Assembly: GCF_900455735.1 (NCBI RefSeq)
Contig: NZ_UAUI01000003.1
Coordinates: 141,337 to 205,336, forward strand
Direction of reading: 5' to 3'
Origin: Rhodococcus wratislaviensis
Lineage (GTDB): Bacteria; Actinomycetota; Actinomycetes; Mycobacteriales; Mycobacteriaceae
Length of the DNA: 64,000 bases
Shown here: positions 46,840-56,579 of the stretch, one piece after another
Layout of the letters: every line of letters begins with the position of its first letter
How positions within the stretch are numbered: position 1 is the stretch's first letter
Translations under genes and position numbers: made by a program
The notes under the pieces: model-generated
Database searches by the model: none
What the model was told of the DNA's origin: nothing
The model's input: only the letters and a program-made list of their open reading frames with translations

Positions 46840-47499
46840 GTGACGACTTCAGGCGGGGGATGGACCAGCGCGGTCCTCTTCGCCGTCGTTCTCGTGCTCG
46901 CGACGCTGCTCGGTTCGACGCGCATCGGCGAGGTCCGGCTCACCCGTCCGCCGCGCACCGCGGTGGTGCTGTGGTTGCTGATCGCCGTGCCGTCGCTGCT
47001 GCAGATCGTCGTCCCCGCCGTCCTCGACGCCCTCGAGCGTGACCCCACCCAGATCCGGGACCACCAGTGGTGGCGGATCGTCACCTCGGTTGCGGTGCAG
47101 GACGGGGGACTGGCCGGAACCGCGGTGAATCTGCTCGTTCTCGCCTGGGTCGCCCCGCTCGCGGTCCGGGTCTGGGGTGGAGTGCGGGCCGTCCTGCTGT
47201 TCGTGGCGAGCCAGATCATCTTCGGCCTGTTCACCGCGTTCCTGTTCCCGTCGCCCGGGGCGGGCAACTCGGGTGCCACGCTCGCGCTGGCCGCGTCCCT
47301 CGCCGGTCTGGTGGTGATGCAGTCCAAGGAGTGGCGCGCACTCGCCGCGAGCGGCGGCATCGTTTTCGCCGGTGTCCTGCTGGTGGTCGTCGACGACGCC
47401 CACGGACTGGCTGTGCTGACCGGGGCGCTGCTGGGTGCGGCACTGGCCACCGTCAGTCCGCCACCGGGAGACCCACCGGAGCCCGTCCGGGCCCTGTGA
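46840..47499 (+). CDS. Rhomboid-family intramembrane serine protease-like protein
   Basis: A 219-residue membrane protein with about six helices. The rhomboid dyad is visible: S144 in GAGNSGATLALAASLAG (GxSG motif) and H188 in DDAHGLAVLTGALLGA, where the His is followed by the helix-packing glycines. DHQWWRIVTSVAVQDGG is the family L1-loop region. Such proteases cut membrane-anchored substrates within the bilayer; the substrate is unknown. GTG start. It lies between putB and fadD36 and is not obviously part of either pathway. Confidence 0.75.
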   Translation: MTTSGGGWTSAVLFAVVLVLATLLGSTRIGEVRLTRPPRTAVVLWLLIAVPSLLQIVVPAVLDALERDPTQIRDHQWWRIVTSVAVQDGGLAGTAVNLLVLAWVAPLAVRVWGGVRAVLLFVASQIIFGLFTAFLFPSPGAGNSGATLALAASLAGLVVMQSKEWRALAASGGIVFAGVLLVVVDDAHGLAVLTGALLGAALATVSPPPGDPPEPVRAL

Positions 47500-47511
47500 G
47501 AAGCTGACCGT

Positions 47512-48912
47512 GTGCTGCTGCGATCTCTGAATCCTCTGGCCGTCGCCCAGGGCGACGACATTCCCGATGCCATTCGGATCGGCGACACCAGCCTGTCGCG
47601 CGGTGATGTGCTCGGTGCGGCGACATCCGTGGCCGAGCGTGTGGCACGCGCGGATCGGGTCGCGATCCTCGCCACCCCCACCGTCACCACCGTCCTCGCC
47701 GTCGTGGGCTGCCTCATCGCCGGTGTGACCGCGGTGCCGGTGCCGCCCGATTCCGGCCCCGCCGAACTCGAGCACATCCTGCGCGACTCCGGCGTGCAGG
47801 CGTGGCTCGGCGAGTCGCCCGCGGACACGGCGGGCCTGCCCGTCGTTCCGGTCCGCGTCCACGCCCGGTCGTGGCACAGCTACCCGGAACCGCCGGAGTC
47901 CTCCATCGCGTTCGTGCTCTACACCTCCGGCACCACGGGACCGCCCAAGGGCGTGCTGATCAGCAGGAAGGCCATCGCCGCCGGCCTCGATGCCCTCGCC
48001 GACGCCTGGCAGTGGACCGGCAACGACACACTGGTGCAGGGACTTCCACTGTTCCACGTTCACGGCCTCATCCTCGGTGTGCTGGGACCGTTGCGTATCG
48101 GCAGCCGTCTGGTCCACACGGTCAAACCCACCCCGGCGGCCTACGCCGCGGCACACGGAACGATGTACTTCGGTGTCCCCACCGTGTGGGGTCGCATCGC
48201 CGACGATCCCGAGTCGGCGCGCGCGCTGTCGGGTGCGCGCCTGCTGGTGTCGGGCAGCGCCCCGCTGCCCGTGCCGGTGTTCGAGAAGCTGCACGAGCTG
48301 ACCGGGCTCGCACCCATCGAGCGGTACGGCATGAGCGAGACGATGCTCACGCTCAGCACCCGGGCGGACGGCGAGCGTCGCCCGGGGTGGGTGGGGGTGC
48401 CGGTCCGCGGCGTCGAGACCCGGCTGCGCGACGAGCGCGGCGGCGACGTCCCCCACGACGGCGAATCCATCGGCGGTCTGCAGGTGCGCGGCCCGATGCT
48501 CTTCGACGGCTACCTGGGCCGGCCCGACGCGACGGCCGAATCGTTCACGGACGACGGCTTCTTCAAGACCGGCGACGTCGCCGTCATCGACCCGGAGGGA
48601 TTCCACCGTATCGTCGGCCGCGAATCCACGGACCTCATCAAGTCGGGTGGATTCCGCGTCGGCGCGGGGGAGGTGGAGACGTCTCTCCTCGGCCACCCGA
48701 GCGTCCGGGAAGCCGCGGTCGTCGGCCTTCCCGACCCGGACCTCGGTCAGCGGCTGGTGGCCTTCGTGGTGGGGGACGACGTCTCGGAAACCGAGCTGAT
48801 CGAGCACGTGGCCACCGAACTGTCGGTGCACAAGCGGCCCCGCGAGATCCGTGTGGTCGAGTCGCTTCCGCGGAACGCGATGGGCAAGGTGCAGAAGAAG
48901 CAGCTGTTCTGA
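47512..48912 (+). CDS. fadD36: Fatty-acyl-CoA synthetase-like adenylating enzyme (FadD36-like)
   Basis: A 466-residue ANL-superfamily enzyme, shorter than most FadD proteins. AMP-binding P-loop-like motif YTSGTTGPPKGVLISRK; YGMSETMLT; FKTGDVAVIDPEGFHRIVGRESTDLIKSGGFRVGAGEVE; and the C-terminal NAMGKVQKKQLF with the catalytic Lys. Gene order relative to pruA/putB recalls fadD36 (Rv1193) of M. tuberculosis. Substrate chain length not readable. GTG start 12 bases after the rhomboid gene stop. Confidence 0.8.
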   Translation: MLLRSLNPLAVAQGDDIPDAIRIGDTSLSRGDVLGAATSVAERVARADRVAILATPTVTTVLAVVGCLIAGVTAVPVPPDSGPAELEHILRDSGVQAWLGESPADTAGLPVVPVRVHARSWHSYPEPPESSIAFVLYTSGTTGPPKGVLISRKAIAAGLDALADAWQWTGNDTLVQGLPLFHVHGLILGVLGPLRIGSRLVHTVKPTPAAYAAAHGTMYFGVPTVWGRIADDPESARALSGARLLVSGSAPLPVPVFEKLHELTGLAPIERYGMSETMLTLSTRADGERRPGWVGVPVRGVETRLRDERGGDVPHDGESIGGLQVRGPMLFDGYLGRPDATAESFTDDGFFKTGDVAVIDPEGFHRIVGRESTDLIKSGGFRVGAGEVETSLLGHPSVREAAVVGLPDPDLGQRLVAFVVGDDVSETELIEHVATELSVHKRPREIRVVESLPRNAMGKVQKKQLF

Positions 48913-48964
48913 AATCGGTAAGGTGGCGTGCGATACCGGCCCAACACGGATTGGCAGGCGCACA

Positions 48965-50005
48965 GTGAGTGTCGAGAGCATCGTTCAGAGCACCCGAATC
49001 GTCCTCGCCTCGCGGCCGGACGGCGCGCCCACCGCCGACAACTTCCGGCTCGAGGCGGTGAACCTCCCCGATCCCGCCGAAGGTCAGGTGCTGATCCGCG
49101 TCATCTACCTGTCCCTCGACCCGTACATGCGCGGCCGGATGAGTGCCGCGGAGTCCTACGCCGACCCCGTCGAGATCGACGAGGTCATGGTCGGCGGCAC
49201 CGTCGGACAGGTCGTCGAGTCCCGGCACCCGGACTTCGCAACCGGTGACTACGTTCTCGGGTACGCGGGTTGGCAGTCGCACGCAGTGGTCGACGGCAAT
49301 CACCTCCGTGCACTCGACCGCGACACCGCGCCGCTGTCCACCGCCGTCGGAGTTCTCGGCATGCCCGGATTCACCGCGTACTCCGGCCTGTTGAAGATCG
49401 GGCAGCCGAAGGCAGGCGAGACGGTGGTCGTCGCGGCGGCCAGCGGTCCGGTCGGCTCCGCAGTCGGGCAGATCGCGAAACTGAAGGGCGCCCGGGCCGT
49501 CGGGATCGCGGGCGGACCGGAGAAGTGTGCGTACCTGCTGGACGAACTCGGATTCGACGCCGCCGTCGACCATCGGTCCCCGAACTTCGCCGAGGAACTG
49601 CGCGCGGCGTGCCCCGACGGCATCGACGTCTACTTCGAGAACGTCGGCGGTGCGGTGGCCGCGGCCGTGCTGCCGCTGCTCAACCTGTATGCGCGAGTTC
49701 CGGTGTGCGGCCTCATCGCGCAGTACAACGACACCGAGACCCCCGATGGCCCGGATCGGCTACCAGGGTTCTTCACCCGGGTGCTGGTCAAGAGCCTCAC
49801 GATCCGCGGATTCATCCAGCGCGAGTTCGTCTCCGAAATGTACGCGGACTTCCAGCGCGATGTGTCCGGGTGGATCCGGGAGGGCCGATTCGCCTACCGC
49901 GAGGACATCGTCGACGGGCTCGAGAACGCGCCTGCGGCGTTCATCGGTCTGCTCCGGGGCAGCAACTTCGGCAAGCTCGTGGTCCGGGTCGCCGAGGAGG
50001 ACTGA
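48965..50005 (+). CDS. NADP-dependent medium-chain reductase (PTGR/LTB4DH type)
   Basis: A 346-residue zinc-independent MDR-superfamily reductase of alkenals/alkenones. The N-terminal GroES-like domain (QVLIRVIYLSLDPYMRGRM) has the PTGR-specific LDPYMRGRM signature. The Rossmann motif is VVVAAASGPVGSAVGQIAKLKGARAVGIAGG. The C-terminal LTIRGFIQREF and LRGSNFGKLVVRV match the family. It protects against reactive carbonyls or acts in enone reduction; the natural substrate is unknown. GTG 48965; frame open earlier is shadow. Confidence 0.88.
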   Translation: MSVESIVQSTRIVLASRPDGAPTADNFRLEAVNLPDPAEGQVLIRVIYLSLDPYMRGRMSAAESYADPVEIDEVMVGGTVGQVVESRHPDFATGDYVLGYAGWQSHAVVDGNHLRALDRDTAPLSTAVGVLGMPGFTAYSGLLKIGQPKAGETVVVAAASGPVGSAVGQIAKLKGARAVGIAGGPEKCAYLLDELGFDAAVDHRSPNFAEELRAACPDGIDVYFENVGGAVAAAVLPLLNLYARVPVCGLIAQYNDTETPDGPDRLPGFFTRVLVKSLTIRGFIQREFVSEMYADFQRDVSGWIREGRFAYREDIVDGLENAPAAFIGLLRGSNFGKLVVRVAEED

Positions 50006-50134
50006 CGGGCCGTATTCGCCCTGGACAGGGCGCTGTCGTGATACAACGGTGACAGAAGCGGACCCTCGTTATGATTGCGTGATGTCGATGGTGCGGGAGT
50101 TCGGTGTCATCCACATATGGGAGTGATCAGATCC

Positions 50135-51373
50135 ATGACGACTCATAGTTCGGGGGCGGGTTCGCAGATCCTCGTCGACGGCAGGCCCGCCTCCGCGCCG
50201 CTGCGCGACACACTCACGGTCGCACAGAAGCTGGTCCGGCATTTCGCCGACAACGTGACCCCGTGCGGTTCGCTTCCCGGCGAACAACTGCAGAGCGACG
50301 TCATGGATTTCACGATCGTCTGCCTCGGTCTCGGTATCCAGATGCTCGACGAAGGCATCAGCCCGACGGACGAGGACCTCGCGGAGGTGCGCAACAGTTC
50401 CGCGCGCTGGGCCCGCGAGGGATTCCCGTTGAAGCTCGTGCTCCGCATTCTCCACGAAGGCATTCAGGAGGCCGGGGACCTCGTCGCCTCGAACGCCCGA
50501 GAGGAAGACCTGCCCGAACTCCTGGTCATCCAGAAGGTGATGTTCACCCTCCTCGAATGCGTGACCGTCGCCGCCACGACCAGCTACGTGGAGGAACTCG
50601 AAGCGGTCAACAGCGAACGGGACGGTGCCGCGGTCAACCTCGTGACGGCGCTGCTCAGCGGCAGAAAGGCGGCGACCGCCGCGCGGCACGCGGGCGTGGA
50701 GCTGGCCGACGAGTACGTGGTCCTGGGGCTGTCGATTCCGTCGCATCCCACGGAGGCCGTGACCCACCGGCGCAAAGCCGTCGTCGCCCGGCAGAAGCTC
50801 CGGCGGTTGCAGATCGAGCTGGCGGACGCCTCGGGCGGTGCCGCCCTGTGTTCGCTGAGCCCGGACGGCGGAACACTGTTGTTGCCGGGTTCGCCCGAAC
50901 GGACGTGGATGGTCTCCCTGCTCGACCGCATCGGAGCGGCAGCCGGGGTTCCGCTCACCGCCACGGCAACCCGGGTTCGCACCGCCGGTATCCCCGCGGC
51001 GGCGGACCAGGTCCACGAACTCCTCGACCTGGCCGATCAGCTGGCGCTCGAACCGGGTCTCTACGAGATGGACGATCTGGCGCTCGAATACCAGCTCACC
51101 AGGCCCGGGCCGGGCCGGACCCACCTGGCGCGACTCCTCGAACCGTTGCAGGGCTCACCCGAACTGATCGAGACGCTCGAGGTGCACATCGGCCACGACC
51201 TCAATCGGCAGCGCACCGCGAAGCAGATGCACCTTCACACCAATACGGTGGATTACCGGCTCAAGCGGGTGGCGCAGCTGACGGGCTGCGACCCGACGCG
51301 CCCGTCCGGGTTGCGGCAGATCCAGGCGGCGCTCGTGGCCCGCCGGCTCGAGGTCGCGCAACCCGATCGCTGA
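50135..51373 (+). CDS. PucR/CdaR-family transcriptional regulator (PruC-like candidate)
   Basis: A 412-residue regulator. The N-terminal ~170 residues are helical with no recognised ligand domain. The C-terminal domain is the PucR-type helix-turn-helix: LEVHIGHDLNRQRTAKQMHLHTNTVDYRLKRVAQLTG, recognition helix HTNTVDYRLKRV. Regulators of this family (PruC/Rv1186c) activate proline utilisation in mycobacteria and lie next to pruA/putB there. Here it is ~3.3 kb downstream of putB, so proline control is plausible but not shown. ATG 50135 fits GGGAG ~11 bases upstream; ATG 50117 is the alternative. Confidence 0.8.
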   Translation: MTTHSSGAGSQILVDGRPASAPLRDTLTVAQKLVRHFADNVTPCGSLPGEQLQSDVMDFTIVCLGLGIQMLDEGISPTDEDLAEVRNSSARWAREGFPLKLVLRILHEGIQEAGDLVASNAREEDLPELLVIQKVMFTLLECVTVAATTSYVEELEAVNSERDGAAVNLVTALLSGRKAATAARHAGVELADEYVVLGLSIPSHPTEAVTHRRKAVVARQKLRRLQIELADASGGAALCSLSPDGGTLLLPGSPERTWMVSLLDRIGAAAGVPLTATATRVRTAGIPAAADQVHELLDLADQLALEPGLYEMDDLALEYQLTRPGPGRTHLARLLEPLQGSPELIETLEVHIGHDLNRQRTAKQMHLHTNTVDYRLKRVAQLTGCDPTRPSGLRQIQAALVARRLEVAQPDR

Positions 51374-51508
51374 CGTGGCCCTGATCCGGGCGCCCGTCAC
51401 CGGCGCAGCGTCGTACGCTGCACCGTTCGCTACGATGTGGGCCGGATCATATTCGGTCCGGGTGTGTCGGTGGTCGTCTCGTGACCGAAATGTTAGGGGA
51501 GGCAGGCG

Positions 51509-53158
51509 ATGGCCGGAGGGCGGCATTCGAGCGCGGGGCCGGAGCGCGGTGGTCGCTCGCCCGGGTTCTACGCGGTGTGCGCTGCCGTCGTGATCGGGCT
51601 CGTGGCCTCCGTGGTCGTCGTCGTTCAGGCAGTCCGCTCCTGGGCGGACGACTGCGATCAGGTCACCGACTACACCCTCGCCGCGGACCCGAGCATCGCG
51701 CCCGCCCTGAGCAGCATTCTCGGCGAAGTGAACGACACCGACCTGGGCTGCGCGAACGTTGCCGTCAGCGCAGCGACGTCCGGCGACATCGCGGGACGAC
51801 TCGGTAAGGGAACCGACGCCCCCGACCTCTGGATCCCCGACACCGGGGCGTGGGTGGGCAAGGCGGCGCTCACCGCGGCCGGCCCCGTCGAGGTGATGAC
51901 GGGGTCGATCGCATCCTCGCCTGTCGTCCTGGCGTCGCGGGAGGAGGACGCGCCCACGTCGCCGACGTGGCTCGCCGCCCTCCAGATCAAGAACATCCAG
52001 CTGGGCAACCCCCTCGTGACCGGGGTCGCGCAGGCCCCGATCAATGCCGCGCTGGCCGAAGGTCAGGCCGACCCCGTGTCCGCGGGAACCGTGCGGGCGG
52101 CGCTGGTCCCGCTCGCACAGGAGGAGAGTGCGCGCACCGCGGACGAGCCCATCGGCGAGGAGATGCTCCACGGCGTCGTCGACAACGGTGGAGTCGCCGT
52201 GGCCACCGAACAATCCGTGCTCGATTTCTCCGGTGACGGCGACGGCGCGCGCACGCTCACCGCGACGGTGCCGCCGACGGGCAGCAACTTCATGAACTTC
52301 CCGCTCGTCGTCACCTCGCCCGCACCCGACCGGCATTACAGGGCCACCCAGGTGGCACGTGCCGTCGCCGCTGTTCTGGGCGGTGAGGATGCCCGCGCGG
52401 TACTCGCGGAGAACGGATTCCGCGGACCCGACGGCAGTCCGCCCGCCGACGGTCGCGGCGTCGGCCGGGTCACCAAGCTGGCGCTCGAGGACGAGACGGC
52501 GCTACAGGACGCCCTCGGTGGTTGGGCGTTGATGGCGTTGCCGATCCGCACGCTCGTCGCGATCGACGTGTCGGGGTCGATGGAGACCCCCGCAGGCAAC
52601 CGGTCACGCATGGACCTCACGGTCGACGCCGCACTCGCCGGCAACGCGATGTTCCCGGACAGCGTGTCCGCCGGGTTGTGGGCGTTCTCGCAGGGGCTCG
52701 GTGGGGGACCGCAGGACTACAAGGAGATGGTCCCGATCCGCCGCTACGACACGGTGGTCGACGGACTCACTCAGCGCCAGCTGATGGCGCAGCAGGCGGG
52801 GAAGGTCGACGCGCTGATCGGCGGCGGCACCGGTCTGTACGACACGACGCTCGCCGCGTTCCGGACGGTGCAGGAGACATACGACCCGCGCGCCGTGAAC
52901 AGTGTGATCATCCTGACCGACGGCGCCAACGAGGATCCGGACTCCATCACGAAGGAACAGCTCCTGAGCATCCTGCAGCGTGAGATGGATCCGGCACGCC
53001 CCGTCATCATCGTGACGATCGGCATCACCGATGACGCCGACGCGGTCACGCTCGCCGAGATCTCGCGGGTGACCGGAGGGTCGAGCTATGTCGCGAAGGA
53101 TCCCGCCGACATCGCCAACGTGTTCGTCAACGCGCTGGCCGCCCGCGGTCGCCGCTAG
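51509..53158 (+). CDS. Membrane-anchored VWA-domain protein with solute-binding-like segment
   Basis: A 549-residue protein with one N-terminal membrane anchor (GFYAVCAAVVIGLVASVVVVV) and the rest outside. Residues ~50-320 resemble a periplasmic binding-protein fold with DLWIPDTGAWVGKA and VVLASREE. Residues ~345-545 form a von Willebrand A domain with a complete MIDAS motif D353-V-S-G-S-M and later T and D (GGTGLYDTTL, IILTDGANED). The combination occurs in actinobacterial substrate-binding/VWA proteins. Role probably metal-dependent adhesion or assembly outside the membrane; not established. ATG with AGGGGAGG site. Confidence 0.75.
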   Translation: MAGGRHSSAGPERGGRSPGFYAVCAAVVIGLVASVVVVVQAVRSWADDCDQVTDYTLAADPSIAPALSSILGEVNDTDLGCANVAVSAATSGDIAGRLGKGTDAPDLWIPDTGAWVGKAALTAAGPVEVMTGSIASSPVVLASREEDAPTSPTWLAALQIKNIQLGNPLVTGVAQAPINAALAEGQADPVSAGTVRAALVPLAQEESARTADEPIGEEMLHGVVDNGGVAVATEQSVLDFSGDGDGARTLTATVPPTGSNFMNFPLVVTSPAPDRHYRATQVARAVAAVLGGEDARAVLAENGFRGPDGSPPADGRGVGRVTKLALEDETALQDALGGWALMALPIRTLVAIDVSGSMETPAGNRSRMDLTVDAALAGNAMFPDSVSAGLWAFSQGLGGGPQDYKEMVPIRRYDTVVDGLTQRQLMAQQAGKVDALIGGGTGLYDTTLAAFRTVQETYDPRAVNSVIILTDGANEDPDSITKEQLLSILQREMDPARPVIIVTIGITDDADAVTLAEISRVTGGSSYVAKDPADIANVFVNALAARGRR

Positions 53159-53266
53159 CGGAATCCCGTTCCGGCGCAGTCGGACTTTTCGGCCGCACCC
53201 CTAGTCAGCCACCGGTCGGTAGTGCTTTGGTGGAAGGTGGGGGTGGACCCATTCGAGGAGTTCGTC

Positions 53267-55627
53267 ATGGCCAAGCCGTTCAGAGGTGTCGTCAATCTCG
53301 ATATTCGTGACTCGATCCCGGACTGGGGTCCGTACGAGCAACCGAAGGCGACGCCCGGTTCACCGAACGTCCTCTACATCGTGCTCGACGACGTCGGTTT
53401 CGGTGCGATGGGCTGTTACGGCGGGCCGATCGAGACCCCGAACATCGACCGGATTGCCGCGAACGGGCTGCGGTACGGCCAGTGGCACACCACCGCCCTG
53501 TGTTCCCCGACACGATCCTGCCTGCTCACCGGGCGGAACCACACCACCAACGGGATGGCGTGCATCAGCGAGTGCGCGGTCGGCTTCCCCGGCGGGAACG
53601 GTCACATCCCTCCCGAATGCGCCACCCTCGCCGAGATCCTGGTCGAGCAGGGCTTCAGCACCGCGATGGTCGGCAAGTGGCACCTGTGCGCCGAGGACGA
53701 GATGAACCTGGCGTCGACCAAACGGAACTGGCCGGTCGGCCGCGGCTTCGAGCGCTTCTACGGCTTCCTCGGTGCCGAGACCAACCAGTGGTATCCCGAT
53801 CTGGTGCACGACAACCATCCCGTCGAGCAGCCCGCCACCCCGGAGCAGGGCTACCACTTCAGCGTCGACATCACCGACCATGCGCTCGAATACCTCGGCG
53901 ACGTCAAGGCGATCGCCCCGGACCGGCCGGTGTTCCTGTACTACGCGCCCGGCTGCGCGCACGCACCCCACCACGCTCCGCAGGAGTGGGCCGACCGCTA
54001 TCGCGGCAGATTCGACGACGGCTACGAAGCGATGCGCGAGCGGACCCTGGCCCGGCAGAAGGAGATGGGCCTCGTACCCCCGGACACCGAACTGCCGCCG
54101 CTCAATCCGATCGGCACCCCGGAAACCCGCACCGGACCAGACGGCCAGCCGTTCCCACCGCTGGACTTCACGCGCCCCTGGGACACCCTGTCCGACGACG
54201 AAAAGCGGCTCTTCGCGCGCATGGCCGAGGTGTACGCCGGTTTCCTCTCGCACTGCGACGACCAGATCGGCCGACTGCTGGCCTACCTCGAGGAGATCGA
54301 ACAGCTCGAGAACACCATCGTCGTGGTTGTCTCCGACAACGGCGCCAGCGGTGAGGGCGGCCCCAACGGTTCGGTCAACGAGAACAAGATCGCCAACAAC
54401 GTGCCGGACGATCTCGCCGAGAACCTGGCCAAGCTGGACCAGCTCGGCGGCACCGAGACCTACAACCACTACCCGAACGGGTGGGCGATGGCGTTCAACA
54501 GCCCGTTCAAGATGTGGAAGCGCTACTCCTTCAACGGCGGCACGTCCGACCCGTGCATCATGTCGTGGCCGGCCGGGATCGAGGCTCGCGGCGAAACCCG
54601 CGACCAGTACCACCACGCCATCGACATCGTCCCGACCCTGCTCGACTGCCTCGGTGTCGAACTTCCCGACACGGTGAAGGGCTACACCCAGCACCCGATT
54701 CAGGGCGTGAGCATGCGTTACAGCTTCGACGCCGGAAACATCCCCACCGCCAAGCACACCCAGTTCTATTCGATGCTCGGCGGGCGGGGCATCTGGCACG
54801 ACGGCTGGAAGGCCGTCACCACCCACCCGACACTGAGCGGGTGGAGTCACTTCCCGGAAGACACCTGGGAGCTCTACCACACTCAGGTTGACCGCTCCGA
54901 ACTCCACGACCTCGCCGAGTCGGAACCAGGCAGGCTCGCCGAGCTCGTCGGCCTGTGGTTCCACGAGGCAGGTGCGAACCAGGCGCTGCCGCTCGACGAC
55001 CGCTCCGGCGTCGAACTGCTCACCACCCCGCGCCCCCAGCTCGCGCCCCCGCGCAATCGCTACGTGTACCGACCCGGTGGCGCCGAGGTACCCGAGGCGG
55101 TGGCCGTCAACCTTCGCAACCGCTCCTTCTCGATCGGGGCGCTCGTCGACCTCCCCGAACCGGGTGCTGCCGGGGTGCTGTTCTCCCACGGCGGCAGGTT
55201 CGGTGGGCACTCGCTCTACGTCAAGGACAATCGGCTGCACTACGTGTACAACTTCCTCGGCAGCGAACAGCAGAAGATCGACGCGACCGAGGACCTGCCG
55301 ACCGGAGAGAACCTCATCCTGGCTGCGTCGTTCGAGAAGGACGGTGAGGACCCGCCCGGTACCGCCCGGGGGGTCCTGAGCCTCTACTACGGCGACCGCA
55401 AGGTCGGTGAAGGTCGGATCCGGACCCAGCCCGGCAAGTTCAGCATCGGCGGCGGCGAGGGCCTCAATGCCGGCCGGGACAGCGGCGAACCCGTCACCGA
55501 CGACTACCCGGGTACATCGCCGTGGGCCTTCACCGGCGGGACGTTGAACCGGGTCGCGATCGACGTCAGCGGCGAACCGTTCGTCGATCTCGAACGCGAA
55601 GCCGCCGCCATGCTCTCGCGCGAGTGA
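53267..55627 (+). CDS. Arylsulfatase (formylglycine-dependent)
   Basis: A 786-residue sulfatase of the alkaline-phosphatase superfamily. The cysteine converted to formylglycine is C79 in ALC-S-P-T-R (CxPxR), followed by TGRNHTTNG. Metal ligands include D41-D42 (VLDDVGFGAMG) and DNGASGEGG. LYYAPGCAHAPHHAP is conserved, and a C-terminal ~200-residue jelly-roll-like region follows, as in large actinobacterial sulfatases. No Sec signal, so cytoplasmic unless Tat-exported by a partner. No formylglycine-generating enzyme gene is in the window. ATG 53267 has GAGGAG 6 bases upstream; the in-frame stretch back to 53222 is rejected. Confidence 0.92.
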   Translation: MAKPFRGVVNLDIRDSIPDWGPYEQPKATPGSPNVLYIVLDDVGFGAMGCYGGPIETPNIDRIAANGLRYGQWHTTALCSPTRSCLLTGRNHTTNGMACISECAVGFPGGNGHIPPECATLAEILVEQGFSTAMVGKWHLCAEDEMNLASTKRNWPVGRGFERFYGFLGAETNQWYPDLVHDNHPVEQPATPEQGYHFSVDITDHALEYLGDVKAIAPDRPVFLYYAPGCAHAPHHAPQEWADRYRGRFDDGYEAMRERTLARQKEMGLVPPDTELPPLNPIGTPETRTGPDGQPFPPLDFTRPWDTLSDDEKRLFARMAEVYAGFLSHCDDQIGRLLAYLEEIEQLENTIVVVVSDNGASGEGGPNGSVNENKIANNVPDDLAENLAKLDQLGGTETYNHYPNGWAMAFNSPFKMWKRYSFNGGTSDPCIMSWPAGIEARGETRDQYHHAIDIVPTLLDCLGVELPDTVKGYTQHPIQGVSMRYSFDAGNIPTAKHTQFYSMLGGRGIWHDGWKAVTTHPTLSGWSHFPEDTWELYHTQVDRSELHDLAESEPGRLAELVGLWFHEAGANQALPLDDRSGVELLTTPRPQLAPPRNRYVYRPGGAEVPEAVAVNLRNRSFSIGALVDLPEPGAAGVLFSHGGRFGGHSLYVKDNRLHYVYNFLGSEQQKIDATEDLPTGENLILAASFEKDGEDPPGTARGVLSLYYGDRKVGEGRIRTQPGKFSIGGGEGLNAGRDSGEPVTDDYPGTSPWAFTGGTLNRVAIDVSGEPFVDLEREAAAMLSRE

Positions 55628-55640
55628 GAGCGGAAGCGCC

Positions 55641-56579
55641 ATGACAGAACCCCTTCCGAGCTGGCGTGAGGGTGCCGGCAAGTCGGCCATCCTGGGATTC
55701 GTCGGGCGTGTGACGGCGGAGGACGTCCCCGTCGAGGATCGAATCGCGGTCTTCGACAACGACGGCACGCTGTGGTGTGAGAAGCCGATGCCCATTCAGC
55801 TCGACTTCATCCTGCGCCGGCTCGTCGTCATGGCCGAGCACGATCAGGATCTTCGCACCCGTCAGCCTTGGCAGGCCGCCTACACACAGGATTACGGCTG
55901 GTTGAACGACGTCATCACGCAGCACTACAACGGCGACGACAGCGGGGTGAGAGTACTCGCCGCAGGTGTGCTGGCCGCGTTCGCCGACGTGACCGTCGAG
56001 GAGTTCGAGGCCCGGGCGGACCAGTTCCTGCGCACCGCCCGGCATCCCACCCTCGACCGGGACTACCTGGGGTGCAGTTACGCGCCGATGGTGGAGTTGC
56101 TCGACTACCTGGCCGTCAACGAGTTCCGGAACTACATCGTGTCCGGCGGCGGCCGCGATTTCATGCGGCCGATCAGTCACGACGTCTACGGCATTCCGCG
56201 GCAACGGGTCATCGGCAGCGGGGTGTCACTGGTCTGGAATCACGACGGCCGCAGCGGGGCGATCTTCCGAAGAGCCGAGGCGGACGTTCTCGACGACGGA
56301 CCCGAGAAGCCGGTGCAGATCTGGAACCGGGTCGGTAGGCGGCCCCTGCTGGCGGCGGGAAACAGCAACGGTGACATCCCGATGCTCCAGTTCGCGGAGG
56401 CACCGGACCGGCCGTCGTTGCGGCTGTTGCTGCGCCACGACGACGCCGCCCGCGAGTTCGACTACGTCGCGGGCGCCGAGCAGGCGCTCGAACTGGCCGA
56501 GGCCGACCGGTGGACGGTGGTCAGCATCGAGAACGACTGGGCGACGGTGTTCGCGCCACTCCCTGACCAGGTCAGATGA
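55641..56579 (+). CDS. HAD-superfamily phosphatase
   Basis: A 312-residue haloacid-dehalogenase-type phosphatase of the SerB-like group. Motif I is VFDNDGTLW (nucleophile Asp followed by DGT), motif [10 protein letters not shown], and motif [17 protein letters not shown]. The first ~36 residues precede the fold and contain no signal. It starts 13 bases after the sulfatase stop; its stop overlaps the NRPS start (ATGA). A phosphatase directly coupled to an NRPS could trim a phosphorylated starter or product, but such HAD genes also accompany sulfatases on their own. Confidence 0.8.
   Translation: MTEPLPSWREGAGKSAILGFVGRVTAEDVPVEDRIAVFDNDGTLWCEKPMPIQLDFILRRLVVMAEHDQDLRTRQPWQAAYTQDYGWLNDVITQHYNGDDSGVRVLAAGVLAAFADVTVEEFEARADQFLRTARHPTLDRDYLGCSYAPMVELLDYLAVNEFRNYIVSGGGRDFMRPISHDVYGIPRQRVIGSGVSLVWNHDGRSGAIFRRAEADVLDDGPEKPVQIWNRVGRRPLLAAGNSNGDIPMLQFAEAPDRPSLRLLLRHDDAAREFDYVAGAEQALELAEADRWTVVSIENDWATVFAPLPDQVR

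Noticed and set aside
50024..50055. GACAG/CTGTC/GACAG repeats before the PucR-type gene
   Set aside because: Five-base arms are too short in a GC-rich background to call a site or terminator.
53222..53266. Upstream in-frame start for the sulfatase
   Set aside because: GAGGAG is correctly spaced for ATG 53267, and the sulfatase fold needs no extra residues.
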